DNA from: Gemmatimonadota bacterium
GTDB taxonomy: Bacteria > Gemmatimonadota > Gemmatimonadetes > Longimicrobiales > Gaopeijiaceae
Assembly (NCBI GenBank): GCA_022340865.1
Contig: JAJDNC010000025.1
Coordinates: 1-52,876 of the forward strand
Length of the DNA stretch: 52,876 bases
Reading direction: 5' to 3'
Made by a program: the position numbers and the translations under genes. Position 1 is the first letter of the stretch, and every line of letters starts with the position of its first letter. The notes beneath the pieces are model-generated. The model made no database searches, was not told where the DNA came from, and saw only the letters and a list, made by a program, of their open reading frames with translations. Below are positions 20,223 to 29,959 of this stretch, piece after piece.

Positions 20223-22741
20223 GCCGACCCACCCGCTCCAGCCGTGTCGACCGTGTGGAGGTGGCGCTGCCGCTGCCCATCCACCGGACGTTCACCTACG
20301 CCGTAGGCGACCCGTCCCCGGTGCCGGGGACGCGGGTGCTGGTGCCGTTCCGCCGGGATGCGCGCATCGGCTGGGTGGTGGGCCCGGGCGAGGAAGGGGA
20401 GATCAAGGGACTGCGATCGGTCCTCGACGTCCTGGACCCCACGCCCTCCGTTCCCGCCGACATCCTCCATCTGTGCCGGTGGATGGCCGACTACTACGTG
20501 GCGCCCCTGGGGATCGCGCTGCGCTCGGCCCTTCCCGCGGTGCTCACCGACGTGTCCCGGGACTATGTGACGCTCACGGGGCCCGTGCCCCCCGACGTCC
20601 ACCCCCGTGAGCGCCGACTCGCCGACGCCCTGGCGGGCGCCGTGGGACCCCAGCCCGTGGCGACGCTGCGCAAGGCCCTGGGCATGGGCTCCATCTGGCC
20701 CGAGATCCGTTCGCTGCGCGACCGCGGCGTCCTGACCCACGAGGCCGTGCCGCCCTCGGCGCCCACGGTGAAGACGCGTCGCATCGTGCGCATAACCAAT
20801 GCTATGCAGGACCTGGCCGAGCGCGACGCGGTCTTCGGTCGCGCGGGGCGACAGCGCGAAGCGTACGAGCTCATCGAGGCGTCGGGCGGAGCGGTCGAGC
20901 TCGGGCACCTGGTCGGCGAGCTGCGCTTCAGCCGCGGGGTCGTTTCCGGCCTGGAGTCGAAGGGCCTGGTGGGCCTCTCCGACGAGGAGGTCATGCGTGA
21001 CCCCTTCGCCGCCGTGGCACCGGGCGAGCCGCCGCAACTGACGCCTACACCCGAGCAGCGCGCAGCCATCGCGGCGATGGTGGCGGCGCTGGACGAGCCC
21101 CACCCTGCGCCTTTCCTGCTTCACGGGGTGACGGGATCGGGAAAGACGCTCGTCTACATCGAGCTGCTCCGCCGGGTCCTGGACCGGGGAGGGAGCGCCC
21201 TCGTGCTGGTGCCGGAGATCTCGCTCACGCCGCAGACGGTGTCGCGCTTCCGGGCCCATTTCGGGGATCGGATCGCGGTGCTCCATTCCGGCCTCTCCGA
21301 CGGTGAACGGTACGATGCGTGGCGCCAGCTGCGCTCCGGTGCCAGGAGCGTCGCGGTGGGCGCGCGCTCGGCGCTCTTCGCGCCCCTCGAGCGGCTGGCA
21401 GCCATCGTGGTGGACGAGGAGCACGACGCCTCGTACAAGCAGTCGGAGGCGCCGCGCTATCAGGCGCGGGACCTGGCCGTGGTGCGGGCGCACGCCCTGG
21501 GCGCGGTGTGCGTGTTGGGGAGCGCCACGCCGTCGCTGGAGAGCTGGCACAACGCCGGCGCCGGCAAGTTCCGCCTGCTTCGGCTCCCCGAGCGCGTGGG
21601 AAGCGCGGGCCTTCCCGTGGTGCGGGTCGTGGACCTGCGGGTGTCGCGGCGGCAGGACGCCGAGCGGCGGGCGGAGCCCGGGCGGCGGCCGGGCCGCGCC
21701 CGGGGCGTCCTCGGCGAGGAGCTGGTGGCGGCGGTGGAGGAGCGACTCGCCAGGCGTGAGCAGGTCATCCTGCTGCTCAACCGCCGCGGATATTCCGCGT
21801 TCGTGCAATGCCGCGAGTGCGGCGAGGTGGAGCGGTGCGAGAACTGCTCCATCTCGCTGACGTACCATCGCCTGAGCCAGCGGCTGGTGTGCCATCACTG
21901 TCGCTTCGAGGAAGCGGCGCCGACGCGATGCTCCCGCTGTGGATCGAGGGACCTGTCCTTCCGGGGACTCGGTACCGAGCAGGTCGAGCGGGTCACCGCG
22001 GAGACTTTTCCCCAGGCGCGCATCGCCCGCATGGACGTGGACACCACGTCGGGGAAATGGGCGCACGAGCGTATCCTGTCCAGGGTGGAGCGGGGGGAGG
22101 TGGACATCCTCCTGGGCACGCAGATGATCGCCAAGGGACTCGATTTTCCCCTTGTGACGCTGGTGGGGGTGGTGAACGCCGACGTGGGCATCCATCTGCC
22201 GGACTTCCGCGCCAGCGAGCGGACGTTCCAGCTCCTGAGCCAGGTGGCGGGGCGGGCGGGGCGGGGGGCTCTGGGGGGCGAGGTGCTCATCCAGACGTCG
22301 CTTCCGGACCACTATGCGGTGCGCGCGGCGGTGAACCACGACTACGAGGGCTTCGCCGGCCGTGAGCTCGCCGAACGGGAGAAGCCCCGCTATCCGCCGC
22401 ACGTGCGCCTGGTGAACGTGGTCACCAGCAGCCCGGACCAGCAGCTCGCCGCCACGGCGGCGGAGGCCGCCATGGCACACGCCCGACGCTACGTCGCCCG
22501 GGGAGCGCGCGCCGCCGGCGTCGACGGCGCCCCCCGTGGGCCGCACGAGGTGGTGGAGCTGGTGGGCCCCGCGCCGGCTCCCATCGAGCGGTTGCACGGG
22601 CGGTGGCGCTGGCACTTCCTCATGAGGGCCCACTCGCCGGCGGCGCTGGGGGCGGTGGCCCGGAGCGTCGCCGTGGACTTCTCCATGCCGGCGGGGGACG
22701 TGCGCCTGGCCCTGGACCGGGACCCCGTGGCATTGCTCTGA
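20219..22741 (+). CDS. priA: primosomal replication restart helicase PriA
   Basis: An 840-residue superfamily 2 helicase that reloads DnaB at stalled forks. Seen are the N-terminal DNA-binding part (VEVALPLPIHRTFTYAV), Walker A GVTGSGKT near residue 303, the DEEH box in VDEEHDASYKQ, the zinc-binding insert with four CxxC pairs (CRECGEVERCENC ... CHHC ... CSRCGS, about 530-577), and the C-terminal motif LGTQMIAKGLDFP. The frame is open upstream, but the PriA sequence starts here: TTG at 20219 overlaps the previous stop (TTGA), with GTG at 20255 as an alternative. Translation is probably coupled to the M24 gene. Confidence 0.95.
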   Translation: MSRPTRSSRVDRVEVALPLPIHRTFTYAVGDPSPVPGTRVLVPFRRDARIGWVVGPGEEGEIKGLRSVLDVLDPTPSVPADILHLCRWMADYYVAPLGIALRSALPAVLTDVSRDYVTLTGPVPPDVHPRERRLADALAGAVGPQPVATLRKALGMGSIWPEIRSLRDRGVLTHEAVPPSAPTVKTRRIVRITNAMQDLAERDAVFGRAGRQREAYELIEASGGAVELGHLVGELRFSRGVVSGLESKGLVGLSDEEVMRDPFAAVAPGEPPQLTPTPEQRAAIAAMVAALDEPHPAPFLLHGVTGSGKTLVYIELLRRVLDRGGSALVLVPEISLTPQTVSRFRAHFGDRIAVLHSGLSDGERYDAWRQLRSGARSVAVGARSALFAPLERLAAIVVDEEHDASYKQSEAPRYQARDLAVVRAHALGAVCVLGSATPSLESWHNAGAGKFRLLRLPERVGSAGLPVVRVVDLRVSRRQDAERRAEPGRRPGRARGVLGEELVAAVEERLARREQVILLLNRRGYSAFVQCRECGEVERCENCSISLTYHRLSQRLVCHHCRFEEAAPTRCSRCGSRDLSFRGLGTEQVERVTAETFPQARIARMDVDTTSGKWAHERILSRVERGEVDILLGTQMIAKGLDFPLVTLVGVVNADVGIHLPDFRASERTFQLLSQVAGRAGRGALGGEVLIQTSLPDHYAVRAAVNHDYEGFAGRELAEREKPRYPPHVRLVNVVTSSPDQQLAATAAEAAMAHARRYVARGARAAGVDGAPRGPHEVVELVGPAPAPIERLHGRWRWHFLMRAHSPAALGAVARSVAVDFSMPAGDVRLALDRDPVALL

Positions 22742-22841
22742 TCCGGCTGCGCCGGCAGCCGGCGCGGCAAGGGGTGCCGCGCCGTCCGAGGGCCGCTGCG
22801 GTCGTCGTCGCCCTCGCCTCTGAGGGGATCCTCTCCCATCT

Positions 22842-22847
22842 TACACT
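22842..22847 (+). promoter_or_regulatory. possible -10 box of the kinase gene (leaderless)
   Basis: TACACT, four of six matches to the -10 consensus, ends 4 bases before the ATG at 22852. There is no ribosome binding site, so a leaderless message is plausible. The -35 region is not recognisable. Confidence 0.35.
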
Positions 22848-22851
22848 CCCC

Positions 22852-25476
22852 ATGGACGAGACCCTCCCCAAGCTCGCCGCGGCTCTCGCGGGCCGCTACG
22901 CCGTCGAGCGCGAGCTCGGCGCGGGCGGCATGGCCACCGTCTACCTGGCCCACGACGTCCGCCACGACCGCCGGGTCGCCCTCAAGGTCCTCCGTCCCGA
23001 GCTCGCCGCAGTCATCGGCGCGGAGCGCTTCCTGGCCGAGATCAAGACCACGGCGAACCTCCAGCACCCGCACATCCTTCCGCTCTTCGACTCGGGCACC
23101 GTGGAAGGCACGGTCTTCTACGTCATGCCTTACGTGGAGGGGGAGTCCCTCCGGGAACGCCTCCAGCGGGAGCGGCAGCTCCCCGTGGCGGATGCACTGC
23201 GCATCGCCACGGAGGTGGCCGGCGCCCTCGACTACGCGCACCGCCACGGGATCATCCACCGCGACATCAAGCCCGAGAACATCCTCCTGCACGACGGTTC
23301 AGCCGTGGTGGCGGACTTCGGCATCGCCCTGGCCGTGAGCCGATCCGAAGGCGGCACGCGCCTGACCGAGACGGGCCTCTCGCTGGGAACGCCGTCGTAC
23401 ATGAGCCCCGAGCAGGCCATGGGGGAGCGGACCCTCGATGCGCGCAGCGACGTCTACGCCCTGGGGTGCATCCTCTACGAGATGCTCACGGGCGATCCTC
23501 CCTTCGCGGGGTCCAGCGCCCAGGTGGTGGTGGCGAAGGTCCTCACCGAGAAGCCCACGACGATCCGCTCGCTCCGGGAGAGCGTGCCCGAGGGTGTCGA
23601 GGCCGCCGTGCTCACGGCGTTGGCCAAGCTCCCCGCGGACCGCTTCGCCGGCGCGGCGGACTTCGCCGCGGCGCTCACCGCTCCGGCGGCCGCGGAGGCG
23701 CGAGGGCGCCGAGGCCGCACGAGAACGCGCGGTTCGGGGCGCCTCGGCCTTCCCATGGTCGCGGCCGTGGCCCTCTTGGCCGCCGCCGCAGGCTGGCTCC
23801 TGAGGGGAGTCGTCGCTCCAGCCCACTCCGTCCCGCCGGTGACCGTGCGCTTCACCTTCGAGCTCGGCGACCCCGGCGGGGGCGATGCGTTCGTCTCCAT
23901 CTCTCCCGACGGCAGGCGCGTGATCCAGGCGCGGACGGACAGCGCCGGCGTCCGCCACGTGGTGGAGCGCGATCTGGGTTCGACCCAGGTCACGCAGATC
24001 CAGGGCACGGAGGGGGCGGAATACCCCAGGTTCTCGCCGGACGGGCGGTGGATCACCTTCCAACGCGCGCGCCGTGCCTGGAAGGTTCCGGCCGCCGGCG
24101 GGCCGGCCACGGAGGTGGCCGACTCCGTCAACGACGTCGGTGAGGGTTGGATGCCCGACGGCTCCATCCTCGTCACGCGGAACAACACGGGGATCTGGCG
24201 CATCCCCCCCCATGGAACGGCGCCGACACAGCTCACCCAGATCGACACCGCCCGCCAGGAGTTCGCCCACTGGTCGTCGCAGGTGCTGCCCGGCGGCCAT
24301 GCGTTCGTGTTCACCAACTACGCGACGCCCGTCACCCGGAGCCGCATCGAGGCGTACGACTTCGGAACGCGCAAGCGCACGGTGCTCGTCGAGAACGCCG
24401 TCTACCCCCGGTACGCGGACGGGCGTCTCTTCTACCTGCGCGCCGGCGCCATCTGGGCGGTGGCCTTCGATCCCAGGACGCTCCGCACGTCCGGAACCCC
24501 GGTCCCCGTGCAGGATGACGTGTCGTGGACCGCCCCCGACGCCACCGCCGGGTACGACGTCGCTCCCGACGGTACCCTGGTCTTCGTGAGGGCTTCGCAG
24601 TGGGGCGCGCTGAGCCGCATCGTCTGGGTGGACCGAACCGGACGGGAGACCCCGGCGCTTCCGGACACCGGTGCCTTCCGCGAGCCTCGCGTCTCGCCCG
24701 ACGGCCGGTGGATCGTCCTCACCGGCACAGAGCCCAAGCGCGACCTGTGGCTCTACGACGTCCGCCGGCGCGTGCTGACGCAGCTCACCCACGCTCCGAG
24801 TGCGGCCTTCAACGCGATCTGGATGCCCGACAGCCGGGGCCTGATCTACACCTTCGAGGACCCCGTCTACGACCTCCATCACCTCACCATCGACGAGAGC
24901 GCTCCCGACCGGGCCGTAGTCTCCACCTCGCACGACAAATACGGGTCGGCCGTCTCGCCGGACGGGAGCCTCGTGGCGTTCTCACAGGTCCCGGCGAGTC
25001 TCGAGATCAAGGTCCTGTCCGACACCTCCGCTCCCAAGGCGTTCGGCCCACCAAGCGCCGACCGGAGGAATGCCGCCTTCTCGCCGGACGGACGCTGGAT
25101 CACCTACCAGGAGACGAGCAACGGGCGGAGCGAGGTGTACCTCTCGCGGGCGGACGGCAGCGGAGGAAGGCGCGTGGTGTCCGCGGGCGGGGGCACCGAG
25201 CCGCTCTGGACCCGGGGCGGCCGTGAGATCATCTACCGGAACGGCGACGCGTTCATGGCGGCGCCCCTGACCCTTGCGAGCGGAGACGTGGGGGCGCCCG
25301 TCGTGCTCTTCAGGAGCAAGGTCGTCCCGGGCTTGGATGAACAGACACGCGCCTACGACGTGACCCCCGACGGAAACCGCTTCCTCCTGGCCGTTCCGGC
25401 CCCTCGGTCCGAGGCGCGGCCCGTGGAGGTCGTGACGAACTGGGTGCAGGGGCTGGACGCCGAGACGAACCGGTAG
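22852..25476 (+). CDS. Ser/Thr protein kinase with membrane helix and TolB-like propeller
   Basis: An 874-residue protein. The kinase domain (about 15-280) has the Gly loop GAGGMATVY, the Lys in VALKVLRPE, the catalytic loop HRDIKPEN near 136, DFG in VADFGIAL and GTPSYMSPEQ, so it should be active. A basic linker leads to one transmembrane helix (about 302-321), followed by about 540 residues of beta-propeller repeats of the TolB/WD40 type (FSPDGRW, SPDGSLVAF and similar), predicted to lie outside the cytoplasm. Such kinase-propeller fusions are common in Gemmatimonadota and Acidobacteriota. The start at 22852 is the kinase N-terminus. The ligand of the sensor and the kinase targets are unknown. 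Confidence 0.92.
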   Translation: MDETLPKLAAALAGRYAVERELGAGGMATVYLAHDVRHDRRVALKVLRPELAAVIGAERFLAEIKTTANLQHPHILPLFDSGTVEGTVFYVMPYVEGESLRERLQRERQLPVADALRIATEVAGALDYAHRHGIIHRDIKPENILLHDGSAVVADFGIALAVSRSEGGTRLTETGLSLGTPSYMSPEQAMGERTLDARSDVYALGCILYEMLTGDPPFAGSSAQVVVAKVLTEKPTTIRSLRESVPEGVEAAVLTALAKLPADRFAGAADFAAALTAPAAAEARGRRGRTRTRGSGRLGLPMVAAVALLAAAAGWLLRGVVAPAHSVPPVTVRFTFELGDPGGGDAFVSISPDGRRVIQARTDSAGVRHVVERDLGSTQVTQIQGTEGAEYPRFSPDGRWITFQRARRAWKVPAAGGPATEVADSVNDVGEGWMPDGSILVTRNNTGIWRIPPHGTAPTQLTQIDTARQEFAHWSSQVLPGGHAFVFTNYATPVTRSRIEAYDFGTRKRTVLVENAVYPRYADGRLFYLRAGAIWAVAFDPRTLRTSGTPVPVQDDVSWTAPDATAGYDVAPDGTLVFVRASQWGALSRIVWVDRTGRETPALPDTGAFREPRVSPDGRWIVLTGTEPKRDLWLYDVRRRVLTQLTHAPSAAFNAIWMPDSRGLIYTFEDPVYDLHHLTIDESAPDRAVVSTSHDKYGSAVSPDGSLVAFSQVPASLEIKVLSDTSAPKAFGPPSADRRNAAFSPDGRWITYQETSNGRSEVYLSRADGSGGRRVVSAGGGTEPLWTRGGREIIYRNGDAFMAAPLTLASGDVGAPVVLFRSKVVPGLDEQTRAYDVTPDGNRFLLAVPAPRSEARPVEVVTNWVQGLDAETNR

Positions 25477-25729
25477 GTGGAGGCGTCGCGCGCCGCCGCT
25501 GGGACCCGATCTTCTCCGACCGCCGGGACTGCTCCCGCGGACGCCGTACGTGCCGGACCTGCCGCCCGCCCCGAGGAGATACGGCCTCACAGGAGCGTCG
25601 CGGATAGTCACCACAGCCGCCGAGGATTGCCGTGCCCCGCCATGTCGGTATATGTTCGGGCCGTGGCACGTGTGGTGACCACCGCACGGGTAACCCCAGC
25701 CAACGGAAGGACGGAAAGAGGAGGGAGGG

Positions 25730-26290
25730 GTGGTCTGCCTGGCGCTGAACGCCTCGTACGAGCCGCTCACGATGGTGCATCCCAGGCGGGCGGTGCGCCT
25801 GGTGCTCGACGGCAAAGCGGAAGTCCTGGAGGTCGACGGAGATCGGCGGTTCCGCTCGGAGAAGCGGGAGCTGCCGTGTCCCACGGTCATCCGCCTGGTT
25901 CGTTTCGTGCACGTCCCTTATCGCTTCCGGCGGCAGGTCACCAATACCTTCCTGTTCGCGCGCGACGACTATTCGTGCCAGTACTGTGGTAAGCACCGCA
26001 GCGAGCTCAGGGGACGGGAGTTCCTTACCCGCGATCACATCCTGCCGACCTCGCGGGGCGGCAGGAATACCTGGGACAACGTGGTGACGAGCTGCTCGCC
26101 GTGTAACAACCGGAAGGGGAACCACACGCCCGAAGAGGCGGGCCTCAAGCTCCTCTCTGTGCCCAGGGAGCCCAACTACGTGCACCTGGTCTGGGCGGTG
26201 AGGCGCGTGACCCCCATCCAGGCCAAGTACGTGCGCCTCTTCTACGGGCAGGACGCCCTGGAGGCGCTCACGACGAGAGGCCTGCAGTAG
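25730..26290 (+). CDS. HNH endonuclease family protein
   Basis: A 186-residue protein. After a conserved N-terminal region (LALNASYEPLTMVHPRRAVRLV) comes the HNH motif: CQYCG near residue 83, then RDHILPTSRGG near 102 and NNVVTSCSPCNNRKGNHTP (written with its Cys pair for zinc). This is the widespread solitary HNH family of unknown cellular role, not linked to a restriction system here. GTG at 25730 is preceded by GAGGGAGG with short spacing. The 253 bases upstream hold no gene; a TATATG at about 25652 may be part of a promoter. Confidence 0.88.
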   Translation: MVCLALNASYEPLTMVHPRRAVRLVLDGKAEVLEVDGDRRFRSEKRELPCPTVIRLVRFVHVPYRFRRQVTNTFLFARDDYSCQYCGKHRSELRGREFLTRDHILPTSRGGRNTWDNVVTSCSPCNNRKGNHTPEEAGLKLLSVPREPNYVHLVWAVRRVTPIQAKYVRLFYGQDALEALTTRGLQ

Positions 26291-26323
26291 CCTTCGGAGG
26301 TCGGTGCCGGTGTGCGTTGGCCG

Positions 26324-26363
26324 GCGCCGCTGCGCGGCGCTCCCGGGGCCGGTCCGCCCCGGG
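26324..26363. terminator. tandem hairpins between convergent genes
   Basis: Two perfect hairpins: GCGCCGC-TGC-GCGGCGC at 26324-26340 and CCCGGGGC-CGGTCC-GCCCCGGG at 26342-26363. They lie in the 87-base gap between the HNH gene and the convergent gene at 26378. There is no T-tract on either side, so they would act as structural blockers or rho-dependent-type boundaries rather than classical intrinsic terminators. Confidence 0.5.
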
Positions 26364-26377
26364 CGATTCCGGCGGCT

Positions 26378-26848
26378 TCAATCCTCGAGATACGCGAACG
26401 GCCTCTCGTAGAACTGACCGTAGCCGCGCACCGTACCCTTCTCCGTATACTCCTTCCAGGAGATCACCCACCCCCGCACCTCGTCCTGTGTCACCTCGTA
26501 CGAGAAGCCGGGGAGCTGTGCGCGCTCGGCGAGAAAGCGCTGCAGGTGGGCGGGCAGGTTCGGCACGCCCTCCACGGACAAGGCCTCGTGGTGCTCCAGG
26601 ATTTCCGCGCGGATGGCGGACTCGCTGAGCTTGAGGGCGCGCAACCCCTCTTCCACCGCCGCCACGATGCCGTTCAAGTCCGGGGCCTCGCCGGTCCGCG
26701 CTCTGATGTCCCGGACCAGGGTGTCGGTCTGCGTGGACAACAGCTCTTCGCGCACGCGCTGGAGCTGGGTGCGCAGGCGCTCGTGTAGACGCAGAAGCTG
26801 CGCATACTCCCGCTTGGCCTGGAGCTCCACGCTGTCAGAGTCCGTCAT
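26378..26848 (-). CDS. conserved-looking hypothetical protein
   Basis: A 156-residue soluble protein. The first 60 residues are helical and charged (LQAKREYAQLLRLHERLRTQ), probably a coiled coil; the rest is mixed, ending GYGQFYERPFAYLED. No catalytic motif is seen and I do not recognise the family. The start at 26848 was chosen over a longer frame because the upstream 95 residues are Arg/Pro/Ser-rich and read as non-coding. The next gene upstream on this strand ends about 120 bases away. Confidence 0.7.
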   Translation of the reverse strand: MTDSDSVELQAKREYAQLLRLHERLRTQLQRVREELLSTQTDTLVRDIRARTGEAPDLNGIVAAVEEGLRALKLSESAIRAEILEHHEALSVEGVPNLPAHLQRFLAERAQLPGFSYEVTQDEVRGWVISWKEYTEKGTVRGYGQFYERPFAYLED

Positions 26849-26966
26849 GTGTGCCGGGAATAGGGTAGCTGGGGGGCCGCGGCGATCCGAAGATCCCGTA
26901 AAAAAGGTGCATTCATGGCGTATCGGGCAACTCCCCCCCGACTTCCGCGATCTCGGAGGCGTGCCC

Positions 26967-29099
26967 TCACGAGTGGGCGGGGTGACTCTCCGGGCTCTCC
27001 CGGAGGGCGACTCGACAGTCCACGGCCAGCACGCCGTCAGGGAAGGCCAGGCAGGGATTGATGTCGAGCTCCACGATGTCGGGGTGGTCCAGCACCATCT
27101 GTGAGATGCGTTGGATGGTCTCGATGAGGGCACGCTGGTCCACGCCTTCCTCGCCCCGGAATTCCTCCAACAGACGGGCGCCGCGGATGGACCCGATCAT
27201 GTCCCGCGCGTCGACTTCGGAGACGGGCGCCAGCCGGAAGGCCACGTCCTTGAGCGCCTCCACGTAGATGCCCCCGAGGCCGAACATCAGGATGGGCCCG
27301 AAAGAGGGATCCGTGGACATTCCGATGACCGTCTCCCTGCCGCCCTTGGCATAGCGCTGGACCAGGATTCCCTCCAGATCGATCTCCGCGTCGCCCAGCC
27401 TGCGGATGAGGTCTCCGAACGCCTCGTCCAGCTCCACCTGGGAGCGGATATCCACCCGTACCGCCCCCACGTCGGTCTTGTGGACGACGCCGGGGGCCAC
27501 CGCCTTCATGACAACGGGATATCCGCAATCGCGCGCCGCCTCGCGTGCTTCCTTCAGCGTGGTGACGAGGCGGTGCCCCACCACCGGGATGCCGTACGCA
27601 TGCAGGAGCTGCAACGCCTCGTGCTCCTTGAGCGTGGCGCGCCCCTCGTCGCGGGCGCCGTCCAGGACGACCTGGGCCCAGTCGCGGTCCACCTCGAAGC
27701 GCGCAGGCTCCTGCACCGGCCGGTCGAGCCAGCGGCGGTACCGCACCAGGGCCGACAAGGCGCGGGCTGCCGATTCCGGGAACGTGTACGCCGGGACACC
27801 GGCGTCGCCGAGCTCGGCCCGCCCCTCGGGCAAGCCGTGGCGCCCCATGAGCACCGCGAGGATGGGCTTGTCGGACGGCTTGCGGCTGCGGTACACCTGC
27901 ACGATGGACGACGCGACGTCCACCTGACGCACGCCGAGAGGGGGCACGAACGCGGCGATGGCCGCGTCCACCCGCGGATCGTCCAGCACGGCGTCCAGGG
28001 CCAACCGGTAGGACTTCGAGGTGGCCGATGCGATCATGTCCACCGGATTGCGCACCGAAGCCTCCGCGGGGAACATCCCGCGCAGCCGGCCCTGCGTCTC
28101 GGGCGACAGCTCCACCACCTCCAGCCCCTGGGACTCGCACGCATCGGCGATGATGATGCCCGGCCCGCCCGCGTTGGTCACGATGGCGACCCTGTTCCCT
28201 GCGGGGATGGGCTGATCCTCCAGCGCCATGGCGATGTCGAAGAGCTCCTGTACCGACTCGGCACGGAGCACGCCGCATTGCGCCAGGAGCGCGTCGATGG
28301 CCACGTCCACTCCGGCGAGGGCCCCGGTGTGCGACGCCGCGGCCCGGGCGCCGGCCTTCGTGCGCCCCGACTTCACCACGACGATGGGCTTCCGCCGGGT
28401 CATGGAGCGCGCCAGCGTGGTGAACCTCCTCGGGTTCCCGAAGTTCTCCAGATACATGAGCATGACCCGGGTGCCCTCGTCCTCGCCCCAGTACTCCACC
28501 AGGTCGTTGCCGCTCAAGTCCAGCTTGTTGCCCACCGAAACGAAGTGATGGATGCCAATCCCGTATTCGGCGGCATAGTCCAGAATGGTCACGCCCATGG
28601 CGCCGGATTGGCTCATGAAGCTCATGGGGCCGGGCGGCGGCATGGACGGCGCGAACGTCGCGTTCATGGAGAACGCCGGATCGGTGTTGAGAATGCCCAT
28701 GCAGTTGGGTCCCACCACGCGCATGCCATACTTGCGCGCCACCTCGCCGAGGCGTGACTCCCGGACTACCCCCTCGCCGCCCACCTCCTTGAAGCCCGCG
28801 GAGATGACCACGAGGGCCTCGACCCCCTTCACCCCGCACTCTTCCACCACGTCTAGGACCCGCTCCTTGGGCACCACGATGACCGCCATCTCCACGGGTC
28901 CGGGTATGGCGGCCACCGACGGGAATGCGGCGATGGAGTGGACGGCGGCGGCCCCGGGGTTGACCGGGTACACGACCCCGGTGTAACCGTGGCGCACGAG
29001 GTTGTCCACGATCTGATACCCGATGGTGTCCGGTCGCCGGCTGGCACCGACGACGGCGATGGACCGGGGCTTGAAGAGGGCGTTCAGGGACGACGGCAT
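26967..29099 (-). CDS. ADP-forming acyl-CoA synthetase (acetate-CoA ligase type), fused alpha-beta
   Basis: A 710-residue enzyme of the NDP-forming acyl-CoA synthetase family, converting acyl-CoA, ADP and phosphate to the acid, CoA and ATP, or the reverse. Order of domains: CoA-binding Rossmann (about 5-130, PRSIAVVGAS), two succinyl-CoA ligase-like domains (about 150-450) with the phosphorylated His in SHTGALAG, and a C-terminal ATP-grasp domain (about 490-700, KEHEALQLLHAYGIPV). The alpha and beta parts are fused in one chain, as in many bacteria. The true acid substrate is not evident; a protein acetyltransferase would need a GNAT domain, which is absent. The start at 29099 removes a Ser/Arg-rich leader. 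Confidence 0.92.
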   Translation of the reverse strand: MPSSLNALFKPRSIAVVGASRRPDTIGYQIVDNLVRHGYTGVVYPVNPGAAAVHSIAAFPSVAAIPGPVEMAVIVVPKERVLDVVEECGVKGVEALVVISAGFKEVGGEGVVRESRLGEVARKYGMRVVGPNCMGILNTDPAFSMNATFAPSMPPPGPMSFMSQSGAMGVTILDYAAEYGIGIHHFVSVGNKLDLSGNDLVEYWGEDEGTRVMLMYLENFGNPRRFTTLARSMTRRKPIVVVKSGRTKAGARAAASHTGALAGVDVAIDALLAQCGVLRAESVQELFDIAMALEDQPIPAGNRVAIVTNAGGPGIIIADACESQGLEVVELSPETQGRLRGMFPAEASVRNPVDMIASATSKSYRLALDAVLDDPRVDAAIAAFVPPLGVRQVDVASSIVQVYRSRKPSDKPILAVLMGRHGLPEGRAELGDAGVPAYTFPESAARALSALVRYRRWLDRPVQEPARFEVDRDWAQVVLDGARDEGRATLKEHEALQLLHAYGIPVVGHRLVTTLKEAREAARDCGYPVVMKAVAPGVVHKTDVGAVRVDIRSQVELDEAFGDLIRRLGDAEIDLEGILVQRYAKGGRETVIGMSTDPSFGPILMFGLGGIYVEALKDVAFRLAPVSEVDARDMIGSIRGARLLEEFRGEEGVDQRALIETIQRISQMVLDHPDIVELDINPCLAFPDGVLAVDCRVALRESPESHPAHS

Positions 29100-29181
29100 G
29101 GGAGCGCTCCGGCGCGCCGACGAGGTCGAATCGAAGAGAGAATGTGGGAGGCGAGACGTTCCATGCCCCCTCGGGACCCGG

Positions 29182-29187
29182 TACACT
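29182..29187 (+). promoter_or_regulatory. possible -10 box for the hypothetical gene at 29300
   Basis: TACACT in the gap between the divergent acyl-CoA synthetase gene and the plus-strand gene. A TTCCAT lies 17 bases upstream but is a poor -35. The leader would be about 105 bases. Confidence 0.25.
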
Positions 29188-29299
29188 AGCCCCCTCCCGA
29201 GGCCAATTGAAGAGGTCGTGGCAGGTCACCGCGCCTTGAGGTGCCCCGCCGCCACCATGCATCTTGAGGCTGCCGGTGCCCCCCTTCGAGGAGAGCCCA

Positions 29300-29743
29300 G
29301 TGAGCGACACCGACCCCGACCTTGTCCCCCGTGCGCGACCGACGCCGGCGCGCGCGGGCGCTCCCGACCAGGAGCCCGGGGAGGAGAACAGCACGCCCAC
29401 GCCTGCCCGTGCCCTGTTCGAGGAAGTCCAGAGGCTGAGTCCGACGTCGGCGCCCGAGGCCGAGGAGAGGACGCTGGATGCCGGCGGCGAGCGCTGGGTG
29501 GTGCGGGTGTGTGGACGCACCCGGACGGGCTCCGACACGGGCCCCGCTCAGCTCCTGTTGGTGGCCTTCCAGCGGGACGGAGCCACCACCCCGGAGCGGG
29601 AGAGCCTCGTCGTGGGTCGGTCCCTCGCCGACATCGGTGAAGAAACGTTGCTCACCGCCTTCGAGCGGGGCCGGACGCCTTCGGAGCCGGGCACGCACAA
29701 GGAGATCTTCCCCCAGCCCGGGGGGCGCAGGGGCGGCCGCTGA
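29300..29743 (+). CDS. hypothetical small soluble protein
   Basis: A 147-residue protein. The first 45 residues are Pro/Glu-rich and probably disordered. The middle (ERTLDAGGERWVVRVCGRTRTG ... AQLLLVAFQRDG) reads as a compact beta domain, followed by a helix (LADIGEETLLTAFERG) and a basic tail. The family is not recognised. GTG at 29300 has a GAGGAG box 7 bases upstream, which decides against the earlier TTG at 29264. The codon pattern (G/C in third positions) supports coding. Confidence 0.6.
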   Translation: MSDTDPDLVPRARPTPARAGAPDQEPGEENSTPTPARALFEEVQRLSPTSAPEAEERTLDAGGERWVVRVCGRTRTGSDTGPAQLLLVAFQRDGATTPERESLVVGRSLADIGEETLLTAFERGRTPSEPGTHKEIFPQPGGRRGGR

Positions 29744-29878
29744 ACGGCACCCGTCGAGACGCCGGGCGTGTCGGGAGGACACGTCAGCGCGTCGTTCCGA
29801 CACGAAGGCGGAGGCGGCACGGGGCGGCCGCCATCCTCAACTGATTCAATGGCCTGCACTTGGCCGATTCGCGACAGG

Positions 29879-29893
29879 TGGCACGGATCATGC
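29879..29893 (+). promoter_or_regulatory. sigma-54-like promoter motif
   Basis: TGGCACG followed by four bases and ATGC. The GG and GC pairs are ten bases apart, the exact spacing of -24/-12 promoters (consensus TGGCACG-N4-TTGC). It lies 67 bases ahead of the possible small gene at 29960. In GC-rich DNA such a match can occur by chance. Confidence 0.3.
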
Positions 29894-29959
29894 CCACGAC
29901 CCAGCGGCGTCGTGTGGACTCCAGGCGCCGGTGCCTTCTCTCGAGAACGAGGCCAGCTG

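Noticed and set aside
20105..22633. Minus-strand open frame of about 842 codons opposite priA.
   Set aside because: Antisense shadow with no recognisable motif; priA is certain on the plus strand.
27111..28757. Plus-strand open frame of about 548 codons opposite the acyl-CoA synthetase.
   Set aside because: His/Arg-rich shadow; the minus-strand enzyme has all family motifs.
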